This document shows positions 8,428-17,213 of a DNA stretch of 64,000 nt, piece by piece; positions within the stretch are counted from its first letter, which is position 1; every line of letters starts with the position of its first letter. The stretch is from Sphingomonas radiodurans. GTDB taxonomy: Bacteria; Pseudomonadota; Alphaproteobacteria; Sphingomonadales; Sphingomonadaceae. A model generated the notes under the pieces. It was not told the origin of the DNA, searched no databases, and worked only from the letters and a program-made list of their open reading frames with translations. The stretch lies in assembly GCF_020866845.1 (NCBI RefSeq), contig NZ_CP086594.1, positions 1,364,001 to 1,428,000 on the forward strand, in the 5' to 3' direction. Position numbers and translations under genes: made by a program.

Positions 8428-10866
8428 TCAGAAGCGCACCGTCGCCTGCACGATGATCTCGCGCGTGCGCGCCGGCTGCTGGCTGATCTGGTTCAGCGTC
8501 GTCGGCGTCGCGAGCGGCTTGTCCGCCGACGAGATGCCGTAGCGCTGGTTGCCGAGGTTGCGGCCGATCACCGCCAGCTCCCACTTGTCGTCGATTTCGT
8601 GAAGCCGCGCGCTTGCGTTGAACAGCCAGAACGCGCGCTGCAAGGCCAGTGGGTTGAGGTTCTCCTGCGTATAATAATCGTCGGTGAACTTGGTGTCGCC
8701 CGTGATGCCGAAGGCGATATTGTTGCTCAGCGGCACGTCATAGGTGGCGCCAGCGTTGAGCGACCAGTCCGGTGCGCGCACCAACTGCCGATTGGTCAGA
8801 TCCTGCACCCCGCCGACGCAGCCCTGCGCCGCGGTCTGCAGGAAATAGCAGGACGAGGTCGGAAAGCTCAGATACCGCGCGGCATTGTAGCCGATCGCGC
8901 TGCGCACGCTGAATGCGTCGGTCACGCGCACGTTCGTCTCCACCTCGAAGCCGGTGGTCCGCGCCTGCGCGGCGTTGCGGATCGTGAAAGTGGTCGTGTC
9001 CGCGTTGAACGAGGAAAGCTGCAGCCCGTCGAAATCGTAGCGATAGACCGCCGCGTTGATCGAGATGCGCCCGTTCGCGAACGATCCCTTGAATCCGATC
9101 TCGCCGCCTTCCGCCGTTTCCGATCCGAACCGCGTCTGGTTGATGTCGGCATAGTTCGCCGACAGCGCCGACGGGTTGGAGAAGCCGCCCGATTTATACC
9201 CCGTCTTGTACGCGGCATAGAGCGTCGTCTGCGGCGTCGGGTGCCAGGTCAGCGTCGCCTCGGGGGACCAATTGGTGTCCTTGAACGTGCCCGCCACGAC
9301 GGTGCCTTCGGCCAGGAAGACACCCGGCGGGAAGCGCGAATGCAGGAAGGTGTGCCGCATGTCGATCGTCTTGCGCTCGTGCGTCCAGCGCACGCCGCCG
9401 GCGAGCTCGACCGCCTCACCGAACTTGTAGATCAACTGGCCAAAGCCCGAATACGTATCGCCCTTGTTGTTCGCCGGGCGGTTCCACGTTTCATACTTCC
9501 CGTTGCGCGGATCGGCGCCGAGCGGCGCGACGCGGCCGTTGGTCTCCTGATCGCGCCGCACATTCTCGTAGAACCCGCCGACCACGAAATTGAGCGGTGA
9601 ATCGAAATCCGAAATGACGCGGAATTCCTGGCTGATCGAACGATAGGCATCGTCATTGACGCTCTGTACGAGGCCGATCGAGGTATAATCGAAGTTGTCC
9701 CAAGTATTTACCTTGTAATCGTAAACCCCGCTGACCGACGTCAGCGTGATCGGCCCGGTGCGATAATTGGCCGTGATCGATCCATAGATGCCGCGGAATC
9801 GCGCATAATGCTTGCCATCGTCGGGCGCGCCCGGCCACGGATTCAGCAGCTCGGGATTGTTCGGCGCGTTGGTCGATGAACGCCGCCCGTCCAGCCGGCA
9901 GTCACCGAACGTATCGGGAATGCCCAGCGTCGTCGGCAGCGCATTCGGATTGCTGCACACCACTTCGGCGATGCTCTCGGCATTCTCCTTGGAGTAATTG
10001 CCGAACAGCTTGGCAGTCAGGTCGAACGCGTCGCTCGGCCGCCACACCATCGTCAGGCGGCCGGCATAGGCCTCGCCGCCCGGCTGGCGACGGTTCCCCG
10101 CGGGAAGCGGGAAGTTCGGCTCGAGCGGGTTGGCGCGCGCCGGCGCGGTGTTGACGACCCATCCCTCCATCGCACTCGCGCGCGCCGCCAATCGGAACCC
10201 CAGCGTATCGCTGATCGGCCCGCCGACGGCGCCCTCGATATAGCGCTCGTCGGCCTCGAATTCGTAGCCGCCGCGCGCATAGCCCTCGAACGTCGAGGTC
10301 GGCCCCGCCGTCCGCACCGAGATCACGCCGCCGGGGCTGTTCTTGCCGAAGAACAGCGCCTGCGGCCCCTTCAGCACTTCCACCTGCTCGACATCGAAGA
10401 AGGATTGCAGCACCGCGCGCCCGCGGCTGATCTGGATACCGTCGATGTTGACCGACACGGTCTGCTCGATGCCCGCATCGCCCGCCGACGATCCGATGCC
10501 GCGGATCGTGAAGCTGCCGCCGGTGCCCGCGCCCGATCGCACGATCTGCACTTGCGGGATCAGCTGCCCGATCTTGCTGAGGTCGTTGGCGGCATATCGC
10601 TGCAGATCCTCCGAGGCGAGCGCCGTTATCGCCACCGGCACGTTGAGCAATGTCTCGTTGCGGCGCCGCGCCGTGACGATGATCTCTTCGGCGGTGCCAC
10701 GCTGCAGATCGCCCGCCGCGATGCCCGCTTCCGTCGGCGATCCCTGCGGCTCGGTCGCCGTCTCGCCGGGTGCCACTTGCGCCAGCGCAGGCGCGGCACA
10801 CAGTGCCGCCGCCAGCATCAATCCGCTTGTCGACAGCCGCAGCGCCGACATCATGCCGTTCGTCAT
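8428..10866 (-). CDS. TonB-dependent outer-membrane receptor (copy 2)
   Basis: An 812-residue receptor. The start at 10866 is supported by GGGAGGA just upstream and a signal peptide ending near ALAQ; longer open frame upstream runs antiparallel-free but out of frame through the P450 gene and is not coding. The plug shows EIIVTARRR, IRGIGSS and VEVLKGPQALFFGKNSPGG, and the barrel ends in VRF. Motifs match those of receptor 1 closely, so both belong to one subfamily and may import related compounds. It lies 53 bases downstream of the P450 gene on the same strand and converges with TetR 1. The barrel holds several Cys pairs in extracellular-like segments (for example CYFLQTAAQGC). The substrate is unknown. 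Confidence 0.92.
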   Translation of the reverse strand: MTNGMMSALRLSTSGLMLAAALCAAPALAQVAPGETATEPQGSPTEAGIAAGDLQRGTAEEIIVTARRRNETLLNVPVAITALASEDLQRYAANDLSKIGQLIPQVQIVRSGAGTGGSFTIRGIGSSAGDAGIEQTVSVNIDGIQISRGRAVLQSFFDVEQVEVLKGPQALFFGKNSPGGVISVRTAGPTSTFEGYARGGYEFEADERYIEGAVGGPISDTLGFRLAARASAMEGWVVNTAPARANPLEPNFPLPAGNRRQPGGEAYAGRLTMVWRPSDAFDLTAKLFGNYSKENAESIAEVVCSNPNALPTTLGIPDTFGDCRLDGRRSSTNAPNNPELLNPWPGAPDDGKHYARFRGIYGSITANYRTGPITLTSVSGVYDYKVNTWDNFDYTSIGLVQSVNDDAYRSISQEFRVISDFDSPLNFVVGGFYENVRRDQETNGRVAPLGADPRNGKYETWNRPANNKGDTYSGFGQLIYKFGEAVELAGGVRWTHERKTIDMRHTFLHSRFPPGVFLAEGTVVAGTFKDTNWSPEATLTWHPTPQTTLYAAYKTGYKSGGFSNPSALSANYADINQTRFGSETAEGGEIGFKGSFANGRISINAAVYRYDFDGLQLSSFNADTTTFTIRNAAQARTTGFEVETNVRVTDAFSVRSAIGYNAARYLSFPTSSCYFLQTAAQGCVGGVQDLTNRQLVRAPDWSLNAGATYDVPLSNNIAFGITGDTKFTDDYYTQENLNPLALQRAFWLFNASARLHEIDDKWELAVIGRNLGNQRYGISSADKPLATPTTLNQISQQPARTREIIVQATVRF

Positions 10867-10919
10867 CGCATCCTCCCTTGGTCGCCCGTTCGGGCGTCTT
10901 GCTTCGGCCGCCCCGCTTC

Positions 10920-12167
10920 TCAGGCGGGTGTTCGGCCGTGCATCGTCACGTTGAGCTTGATCAGGCCGCGCAGCAGCCGGTTGGGCGCGTGGCGGAAATC
11001 GTTGAGTCCCTCGGGCAGTTCGAACCGGTCGTAGCGAGCGAGCAACCGCTCGAACGCCACCGCCAGCTCCTTTCGCGAGAGCATGTTGCCCACGCACATG
11101 TGGATGCCGCGACCGAACGCGAGATGGCTTCGCGCATTCTTGCGCTCGACATCGAACCGGTCGGGCTCGGGAAAATAGTCCGGATCGCGGTTCGCCGCGG
11201 CAAAGCGCAGCATCAACATCTGCCCCTTCGCGATCGGCGTGCCGCCAAGCTCGGTATCGTGCGCCGCGACCCGCCACAGCCCGGCGGTCGGAGACAGCAG
11301 CCGCAGCATCTCCTCGACCATATTGGGGATCAGCGCAGGGTTCGCCTGCACCTTCGCAAGTTGATCGGGATTTCGGATCAGCAGCAGCAGCCCGCCGGCA
11401 AGCGTCGAGGTGGTCGTTTCGTTGCCGGCAACCATCAATTGCTGTACCACCGACATGATCTCGGCGTCGTCGAGCGGCCGCTCGCCATCGATCCGCGCGT
11501 TGACGATCGCGCCGAGCAGATCATCCGGGCCCTGGCCGTCGCGCCGCATATCGATCCGGCGCTTCACCGCCTGCTGGAACTCGACGATTAGCCGCGCACA
11601 CTCGAGCTCGCGCGCGCGATCGGCCATCCCGCCGAGCCGGTCGGCAAAGCCGTCGGACCAGCGTTTCACATCATCGATGGCGTCGACCATGCCGATTTGC
11701 CGCGCGATCACGATCACGGGCAGCGGCACCGCAAACTCATGCACCAGCTCGATCACATCGCGCCCGTCGAGCCGATCGAGCAAGCCATCGACGATCTCGC
11801 GGATCTCCGCCTCCATCGCGTTCACGCGCGGCATCGAGAAGGCGAGATTGACGAGCTTGCGGAAGCGGGTGTGGACCGGCGGATCGGCGGTCAGCATGGT
11901 GTTGACGGCTGGCCAGCCCTCCGCCTCGATCGCGCTGATTTCGGCATCGCCACCCCGCGCGCCTTGCATCATCCCGCCGAAATCACTCGAGAAGTCTGCG
12001 TGCCGCCCGGCCGCGTCCGACACGAGTTTGTGCGAGAGCACGAGGTGGACGGTGCCACCGCCTGCCTTGGTGATCGGCCCGCGCGCCAGCGCCTGCTGAT
12101 ACCAGTCGAACGGCTCCTCGAGCACATGCGGCTCGAAGAAATCCGGAAGTGTTGCGGCTGTTGCCAT
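10920..12167 (-). CDS. Cytochrome P450
   Basis: A 415-residue soluble bacterial P450. The I-helix oxygen-activation motif is AGNETT at 247-252, the K-helix ExxR is Glu286 to Arg289, and the heme loop FGRGIHMCVG at 351-360 has Cys358 as the heme ligand. No membrane anchor is present, which fits a three-component system with a ferredoxin and a ferredoxin reductase. The adrenodoxin-type 2Fe-2S ferredoxin at 24248-24562 is the obvious partner in this window; no reductase gene is seen. AAGGAGAGGGG precedes the ATG. The acid-alcohol pair usual in the I-helix is Glu-Thr here. It probably hydroxylates the growth substrate or an intermediate. The family is certain; the substrate is not known. Confidence 0.95.
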   Translation of the reverse strand: MATAATLPDFFEPHVLEEPFDWYQQALARGPITKAGGGTVHLVLSHKLVSDAAGRHADFSSDFGGMMQGARGGDAEISAIEAEGWPAVNTMLTADPPVHTRFRKLVNLAFSMPRVNAMEAEIREIVDGLLDRLDGRDVIELVHEFAVPLPVIVIARQIGMVDAIDDVKRWSDGFADRLGGMADRARELECARLIVEFQQAVKRRIDMRRDGQGPDDLLGAIVNARIDGERPLDDAEIMSVVQQLMVAGNETTTSTLAGGLLLLIRNPDQLAKVQANPALIPNMVEEMLRLLSPTAGLWRVAAHDTELGGTPIAKGQMLMLRFAAANRDPDYFPEPDRFDVERKNARSHLAFGRGIHMCVGNMLSRKELAVAFERLLARYDRFELPEGLNDFRHAPNRLLRGLIKLNVTMHGRTPA

Positions 12168-12192
12168 TCCCCTCTCCTTGGTTGGGGAAGAA

Positions 12193-12212
12193 GCACTTTA
12201 TGCAACGTGTCG
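12193..12212. promoter_or_regulatory. Operator-like string before the P450 gene
   Basis: GCACTTTATGCAACGTGTCG lies 25 bases before the P450 start. It shares CACTTT, one base, TGCA and a following GTG with the string at 7540-7557 between TonB receptor 1 and TetR 1, which suggests a common regulator. Support is limited to similarity and position. Confidence 0.35.
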
Positions 12213-12253
12213 CAATATGTATCGACTGCGGTAATTTAAAATTCGCGCGCGTG

Positions 12254-12964
12254 TTACCGATTGGCCACGGGTGCCTTCATCGCTGCTCCCGCGATCACCA
12301 TCGCCTCGTCGGTCACCACGTCCTCGGGCGGACACGCCAGCCCCGCCGCCAGCCGCGCCCGCCGCTGGATCACCGCCTGCAGCGCGAGCCCCGCCACCAT
12401 CTGGATTCGCAGGTCGAAGATCGCGCGCGGCAGCCCGCAGGCGCGGAACAGCCGCTGGTGCGCCGCGATCAGCGACGGCAGCAGCGCCGGGGCATAGTCG
12501 AGCGGATGGCGCAGTCCGCTGTCGCGGTGCCGATTAAGATACGACGCGAGCAGCTTGACGTAATTGTACCGATCTTCGGGATCGGCGATCATCAGCGGCG
12601 GGCGAATGACGATCGCGAGCAGCGCGTCGATCGTCTCGGGTGGATCGGGCTCGGGCCCTTCCGGCGGCACGCGCGCGAGCATCGCGGCGCGCACCGGCTC
12701 CATCTCGCTTTGCCGGTGCTCGAAGATCGCCTCGATCAGCCGCTCCTTGTCACCGAAGTGATAGCGCACCGCATTGGTGTTGCGCTGCCCGGCGGCGGCG
12801 CAGATCTGGCGCAGCGACACCCCATCGATGTCGTGATGCGCGAACAACCGCTCCGCCGCCCGGATCAGCCGCAGCCGTGTCTGCGGTGACCGGCCCCGCA
12901 GCCGCGTCTGCTGCGACCAGCCGGTGCGCGCCTCCGCCGCCGCGCCCCGGCCGGTTGCGCTCAT
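12254..12964 (-). CDS. TetR-family transcriptional regulator (TetR 3)
   Basis: A 236-residue regulator of a different subfamily from TetR 1 and 2. The helix-turn-helix is VSLRQICAAAGQRNTNAVRYHF followed by GDKERLIEAIF. The C-terminal half contains PEDRYNYVKLLASYLNRH, often seen in AcrR-like members. I choose ATG 12964 because it overlaps the stop of the upstream GST gene by 4 bases (ATGA); the ATG at 13006 would lie inside that gene. It is therefore probably co-translated with the GST, an arrangement that suggests control of the detoxification genes or of the P450 just downstream. The ligand is unknown. Confidence 0.85.
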   Translation of the reverse strand: MSATGRGAAAEARTGWSQQTRLRGRSPQTRLRLIRAAERLFAHHDIDGVSLRQICAAAGQRNTNAVRYHFGDKERLIEAIFEHRQSEMEPVRAAMLARVPPEGPEPDPPETIDALLAIVIRPPLMIADPEDRYNYVKLLASYLNRHRDSGLRHPLDYAPALLPSLIAAHQRLFRACGLPRAIFDLRIQMVAGLALQAVIQRRARLAAGLACPPEDVVTDEAMVIAGAAMKAPVANR

Positions 12965-13575
12965 CCCGCGGTTGCGCTTGGCCGTGCCGCGACGCGCTCG
13001 CGCCATGCGGCCAGCTTTGGCAGGTCACCGGGCATTGGCTGCCCGACCATCGCGCCGAACTCGATGAACGCGAACAGCGCGATATCGGCCAGCGTGAAGC
13101 GGTCGCCGACGATCCACTGATCGCCCATTTCGGCCTCGATCGCCGTGAGCCCGTCCTTCGCGAGCGCCTTCAGGTCGTCCGCTGCGTCGGCGCGGATCAC
13201 GCGCATCCGCGGCTCGAACATCGGACGGCCCTCCGCGGCGCGAAAGCCCGTCGTCATCGGCTCGGTGACGGTCAGGTCGATCCGCCGCACCCACATGCGC
13301 GTTTCCGCGCGCTCCTTCGGCGTCGTGCCGATCAGCGCCGGCTCGGGGTGCACTTCGTCGAGATATTCGCAGATCGCAATCGTCTCGCACAGCGTGCTGC
13401 CGTCGTCGAGCACCAGCGCCGGCGTCGTGCCCGCGCGGCGCACGTCGAGATACGAGCCGCTGCGATTCTCGCCCTTCACGATGTCCAGCATCCGCTTCTC
13501 GATGGTCAGCCCCTTCTCGGCCACGAACATCGTCACCACGCGCGGATTCGGCCCGATCGAATCGTACAGGATCAT
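12961..13575 (-). CDS. Glutathione S-transferase family protein
   Basis: A 204-residue cytosolic GST. The N-terminal thioredoxin-like domain begins MILYDSIGPNPRVVTMF and has the cis-proline block TTPALVLDDG, then STLCETIAICEYL, where the Glu-Thr pair binds the gamma-glutamyl group of glutathione. The C-terminal helical domain includes VGDRFTLADIALF, the family's N-capping box. Ser6 is the likely catalytic residue by position, which is inference. GGGGAGAG precedes the start. It lies between a MAPEG-type membrane protein and TetR 3, so it may conjugate or isomerise an electrophilic intermediate made by the oxygenases. Confidence 0.9.
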   Translation of the reverse strand: MILYDSIGPNPRVVTMFVAEKGLTIEKRMLDIVKGENRSGSYLDVRRAGTTPALVLDDGSTLCETIAICEYLDEVHPEPALIGTTPKERAETRMWVRRIDLTVTEPMTTGFRAAEGRPMFEPRMRVIRADAADDLKALAKDGLTAIEAEMGDQWIVGDRFTLADIALFAFIEFGAMVGQPMPGDLPKLAAWRERVAARPSATAG

Positions 13576-13587
13576 GCAGTCTCTCCC

Positions 13588-13992
13588 CTAAAGTCGTATC
13601 AGATGGACGATCGATCCGATGATCGTCCCCAGCACGAAGATATAGATCGGCGGCATGCTGGCATAGATGCCGATCCGCCGCTTCTCCGCCGCGCGATGGT
13701 ATCCGATCGCATAAGCGAGCCGCGCCGGCGGCCAGATCGCCCCGATCGCCGCCGCCCATAATGGCGAGACGGTTAGCGCGAACAGCCACATGCCCGGCAG
13801 GAACAGCACCAGATGCTCCAGCGTGTTCTGGTGCGCGCGCACCCGGCGGATATAATCCTCCGGCCCATCGTGCGACGGCGCTGGCACCTTGAAGCGCACA
13901 CGCGCGATCCCGGCGACCAGCAGCGTGAAATAATAGGTGAGGAGCGCCAGCCCGCTGACCAGCGTCACCCACCAATAGTCCGGCGTCAGCAT
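13588..13992 (-). CDS. MAPEG-family integral membrane protein
   Basis: A 134-residue protein with about four transmembrane helices, of the family that includes microsomal glutathione transferases. Visible marks are the first helix WWVTLVSGLALLTYYFTLLV, a basic loop with RVRAHQNTLEHLVLFLP (family members share the R-x3-N-x2-E pattern) and a C-terminal helix pair. The family uses glutathione on lipophilic substrates or lipid peroxides at the membrane. It sits directly before a soluble GST on the same strand with only 12 bases between them, so a glutathione-based step is plausible. No clear ribosome binding site is seen, and translation may depend on the upstream NmrA-like gene. Confidence 0.85.
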   Translation of the reverse strand: MLTPDYWWVTLVSGLALLTYYFTLLVAGIARVRFKVPAPSHDGPEDYIRRVRAHQNTLEHLVLFLPGMWLFALTVSPLWAAAIGAIWPPARLAYAIGYHRAAEKRRIGIYASMPPIYIFVLGTIIGSIVHLIRL

Positions 13993-13998
13993 TGCGGC

Positions 13999-14934
13999 TC
14001 AGCCGGCGGGCGGGCGCGGCGCATTGCTGTTGCGCCAATCCTGCCGCTTCGCCCACTCGGCAAAGGTCTCCAGCTCGATCGGGATGCGCCGCGCCATTTC
14101 CGCCTCGTCCACCTCGAACGGCCGCGTCGGCGCGTTGACGTTATATTCGTAGAATTGACCGATCCCCTCGGCCATCGCGTCGCCCTCTTCCTTGTCCATC
14201 GCGTCGCCATAAGCGTTGACGAGGTGGCGGCCGAACTCCGCCGGGCTGCACCCGTCATAGACGATCTCCCGCCCGAGAACCTCGCTCAGCGCCGACGCAA
14301 GCTGCGCCGGCCGCAGCCGCTCAGGCCCGCCGATATTGATCCAGGCGCCTTCCATGTCGGGCCGGTCGAGCGAATGGATCATGATCCGCGCGACATCGTC
14401 CAGGCTGATCCAGTTCGCCTCGGTCGTCTCCTTGTGCGCGTAAACGAACCGCCCTTCGTTGACGATGAATGGCCGCGCCCAGTTGGTCAGCAGATTGTCC
14501 ATGAACAGCACCGAACCGAACACCGTCGCGCCCACACCGGTGCGGAACAGCGCATTCAGCCCCGCCGTATTGCCGGCATAAGTGAAGGCGTCGCCGGGCT
14601 GGTCGGGAATCCAGCTCGACGTATTCCACACCACCCGCGTGACACCCGCCTCCTTCGCCGCGGTGCCCACCGCATGCGCGAGCTGCGCACGATCGGAACG
14701 CGCGCGCAGCGGGTGGGTATGGAACACCGCTTCCGCACCCGAAAAGGCGCTGACGAGCGACTCGTGATCGTATAGGTCCGCCGGCACCACCTCGACATTG
14801 TCGGGCGTGCCCTCGCCATAGAAAGGGTCGGGGCTGCGCGACAGCGCCCGCACCGCGAACCCCGCCTTGACCAAGTGGCGCACCTGCGCGCCTCCCTGCC
14901 GGCCGCTCGCGCCGACCACTGCGACTGTCCGCAT
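13999..14934 (-). CDS. NmrA-like NAD(P)-binding protein (atypical SDR)
   Basis: A 311-residue Rossmann-fold protein. The N-terminal nucleotide loop is VVGASGRQGGAQVRHL, which matches the NmrA/HSCARG group (G-x2-G-x2-G). No classical Tyr-x3-Lys pair stands out, as is usual in that group. Members act as redox-sensing regulators or as reductases such as isoflavone reductases. I choose ATG 14934 because AGGGAGAGGG lies upstream and the Rossmann fold begins at once. It lies between an acyl-CoA dehydrogenase and the MAPEG-GST pair on the minus strand. Whether it is an enzyme or a regulator cannot be told from sequence. Confidence 0.82.
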   Translation of the reverse strand: MRTVAVVGASGRQGGAQVRHLVKAGFAVRALSRSPDPFYGEGTPDNVEVVPADLYDHESLVSAFSGAEAVFHTHPLRARSDRAQLAHAVGTAAKEAGVTRVVWNTSSWIPDQPGDAFTYAGNTAGLNALFRTGVGATVFGSVLFMDNLLTNWARPFIVNEGRFVYAHKETTEANWISLDDVARIMIHSLDRPDMEGAWINIGGPERLRPAQLASALSEVLGREIVYDGCSPAEFGRHLVNAYGDAMDKEEGDAMAEGIGQFYEYNVNAPTRPFEVDEAEMARRIPIELETFAEWAKRQDWRNSNAPRPPAG

Positions 14935-14963
14935 CGTCCCTCTCCCTATCGTGTTTCCTGTCG

Positions 14964-16055
14964 TCAAATTGCGTCAGCGTCACCCATGCGCTTGAGGTGA
15001 TAGGCCGCGGTGCCGAACTGGCTCTGCATCACGGTGGCGCGTTTGAAATAGTGCGACACCGCGATGTCGTCGGTCGTGCCGATGCCGCCGTGCAACTGGA
15101 TCGCCGCCTCGCCGACCGACTTCAGCGTATCCCCCACGAATGCCTTGGCGGCAGAGACCGCGCGGCGCCGCTCGCCCACCGGCAGGCCGAGCGACAGCGT
15201 CGCCATCACGCTCATCGATCGCGCGCGTTCGAGCAGCGTCGCCATGTCCGCCATGCGGTGCTGGAGCGCCTGGAAGCTCGCGATCGCGACGCCGAATTGC
15301 TCGCGCTGCTTGGTATAGTCGACCGTCCGCGCCAGCATCGCATCGATCACGCCGACCGCCTCGCTGCACAGCGCCGCAATCCCCTCGTCGATCCCGCGCT
15401 CGATCCGCGGCAGCGCCGTGCCGGGCTCGCCGATCCGCGTCGCGGGCGCGGCGGCGAACGTAACGTCGGACGCCGGCTTGCCGTCGATCAGGCTGAAGTC
15501 GCGCCGCGACACCCCCGCCGCCTTCGCATCGACCAGGAACAGCGACACGCCCGCCTCCTCGCGCGCCGATACCAGCAAGTGAGTCGCGATCGGCGCCGCC
15601 GCGACCACCGATTTCTCGCCGTCGAGCACAGGCCCGTCACCGCTCGCGCGCACAGTGACGACGCTAGGCTCGAACCGCCCGCCCGTCTCGTACAGCGCCG
15701 GCACCACGAGCGCCGTTCCCGCCACGATCCCCTCGCGCAGGTCAGCAGCGTCGGTGCCGCGCAGCAGCGCGTTCGCCACCACTACGCTTTCGAGATACGG
15801 CTCCATCACCAGTGCGCGGCCGAGCTCCTCCGCGATCAGCATCGTCTCGACCGCGCCGCCACCAAAGCCGCCCTCGGCTTCCGACAGTGCGGCGCCGAAC
15901 AGCCCTAAATCATCGGCGAACCCGGCCCAAATCTCCGGCCGCCATCCACCGTTCGCCGCGGCCGCACGCCGCGCATCGAAATCATACCGCTTCTGCAAAA
16001 ACCCGACGAGGGACTCACGCAGAAGCTTCTGCTCGTCCGTCAATTGAAAGTTCAA
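14964..16055 (-). CDS. Acyl-CoA dehydrogenase family protein (smaller-type subunit)
   Basis: About 363 residues if the TTG at 16055 is used; the protein then begins with NFQLTDEQKLLRESL, a typical acyl-CoA dehydrogenase start, with GGGGG upstream. No in-frame ATG fits as well. The C-terminal domain has YTKQREQFGVAIASFQALQHRMADM and IQLHGGIGTTDD, both family signatures, but it lacks the terminal RAxTIYGGxSEIQR block that the second dehydrogenase at 21184-22413 has. That split of features recalls the heteromeric alpha2beta2 dehydrogenases of steroid side-chain degradation, so the two may pair. It is divergent from TetR 2, which is likely to regulate it. It would introduce a double bond into a CoA thioester. 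Confidence 0.85.
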   Translation of the reverse strand: MNFQLTDEQKLLRESLVGFLQKRYDFDARRAAAANGGWRPEIWAGFADDLGLFGAALSEAEGGFGGGAVETMLIAEELGRALVMEPYLESVVVANALLRGTDAADLREGIVAGTALVVPALYETGGRFEPSVVTVRASGDGPVLDGEKSVVAAAPIATHLLVSAREEAGVSLFLVDAKAAGVSRRDFSLIDGKPASDVTFAAAPATRIGEPGTALPRIERGIDEGIAALCSEAVGVIDAMLARTVDYTKQREQFGVAIASFQALQHRMADMATLLERARSMSVMATLSLGLPVGERRRAVSAAKAFVGDTLKSVGEAAIQLHGGIGTTDDIAVSHYFKRATVMQSQFGTAAYHLKRMGDADAI

Positions 16056-16102
16056 GACTGCCCCCAAAAATGTCTCGCGCGCTACTTTTATGCGGGGCTC
16101 CT

Positions 16103-16124
16103 CTTTTTGCAAGTTTGTAATGTG
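16103..16124. promoter_or_regulatory. Candidate operator between an acyl-CoA dehydrogenase and TetR 2
   Basis: The 147-base divergent gap contains a string whose minus strand reads CACATTACAAACTTGCAAAA. Its core CAAACTTG plus an A-run recurs upstream of Rieske 3 at 32222-32243. The core is close to an inverted repeat (CAA, two bases, TTG). It is a plausible site for TetR 2. The evidence is similarity and position only. Confidence 0.4.
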
Positions 16125-16202
16125 CCCCGTTGCGCTCCGCAGTCACCTGCGCCACGCTATTTTCCTGATACCGCTCCCGCGGCTCGCATGGTTCGGACGT
16201 TT

Positions 16203-16991
16203 ATGGCTACATCCTTTGGCGCAGGAGAACTCTCGCCGCATCCCGATAAGCCGCTGCTCTATTTCAGCCCGATGATCCTCGCGCGGCGCCGGCGCCTGCT
16301 GAAGGAAGCGCGGCACATGATCGCGGAAGGCGGCCTCGACGGGTTCAGCATCCGCAAATTGTGCCAGCACGCAGGCGTGGCGCAGCGCACGCTCTACAAC
16401 GCCTTTCAGAACAAGGATCGCCTGATCGCGCTCGCCATCCGCGAGGCGTTCGACGAATTCCAGGCCTATGTCCTCACCGGCACCGATCGCGAATCGCTGC
16501 AGGGGTGGCTGTCGCGCACGATCGCGATCAACCGCCGCAACTTCCGCGTCCGCAACTATACCAAGGCGGTGTGCGCAATCTATTTCGCGCCCACCACGCC
16601 GCGCGACGTCTGGGGTACGCTGCAGGACATGTCGTTGCGCGGCAATGGCGAATGGTTCGCGAAACGCCGCGCCGATATCCACCCCTGGATCGATCTCGAT
16701 CACTTCGGTCACTCGATGGCGAACGTGCAATATGCCACGATCAACGATTGGTGCCTCGGCCGGCTGACCGACGAGGAATATCTCCCGCGGCTGGCCGAGA
16801 ACATGCTGCTTCTCCTGATCGGCGTGGTCCACGGCACGCTGGCCGAGGAAGCCGCGGAATATCTGACGGCGATCCGGAACACCGGCGACGTCACCGCGAT
16901 CGTCAGCCCGATCGCCGATCCACCCCAGCGCCCGCGCGAACCCGAAGTGGTGAAGGAAGCCCCGAAGAAACGGAAGAAGAAGGCGGAGTAG
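16203..16991 (+). CDS. TetR-family transcriptional regulator (TetR 2)
   Basis: A 262-residue paralogue of TetR 1. The helix-turn-helix reads FSIRKLCQHAGVAQRTLYNAF, followed by NKDRLIALAIREAF, and the ligand domain repeats NRRNFRVRNYTKAV and NDWCLGRLTDEEYLPRL. The C-terminus carries a lysine-rich tail (PKKRKKKAE) that TetR 1 lacks. ATG 16203 is chosen because similarity to TetR 1 starts soon after; the upstream frame to 16044 overlaps the divergent promoter region. It is divergent from the acyl-CoA dehydrogenase at 14964-16055. Two near-identical recognition helices in one island suggest the two regulators read overlapping sites, perhaps in response to different intermediates. Confidence 0.88.
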   Translation: MATSFGAGELSPHPDKPLLYFSPMILARRRRLLKEARHMIAEGGLDGFSIRKLCQHAGVAQRTLYNAFQNKDRLIALAIREAFDEFQAYVLTGTDRESLQGWLSRTIAINRRNFRVRNYTKAVCAIYFAPTTPRDVWGTLQDMSLRGNGEWFAKRRADIHPWIDLDHFGHSMANVQYATINDWCLGRLTDEEYLPRLAENMLLLLIGVVHGTLAEEAAEYLTAIRNTGDVTAIVSPIADPPQRPREPEVVKEAPKKRKKKAE

Positions 16992-17038
16992 GCGCTTCCC
17001 TTCGATCGCGAGACGGGCGGGCGGCTCGACCCACCTCC

Positions 17039-17138
17039 TCCGTCATGCCGGGCTCGTCCCGGCATCCACCCGTCCCAGAACCCCGCCGCCGCTGGAGGCG
17101 CGGCACGGTGGATGCCGGGACTAGCCCGGCATGACGGA
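17039..17138. repeat. Long intergenic palindrome between convergent genes
   Basis: Arms of 32 bases at 17039-17070 and 17107-17138 are complementary except for one position. The spacer is 36 bases. It lies between the end of TetR 2 (plus) and the end of the lipoyl-protein gene (minus) and could stop transcription in both directions. The rest of the 222-base gap shows nothing else recognisable. Confidence 0.8.
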
Positions 17139-17213
17139 TCGATGACCTGCCGTCCCAATCATTTCTCTCGCCTGGAGATAGCCCTCTGGCCCTCCTCACG
17201 CAGGAAGCGAACC

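Noticed and set aside
10867-11277. N-terminal extension of the second TonB receptor frame
   Set aside because: It runs through the P450 gene in another frame, is Arg-rich, and a signal peptide with a good ribosome binding site begins at 10866.
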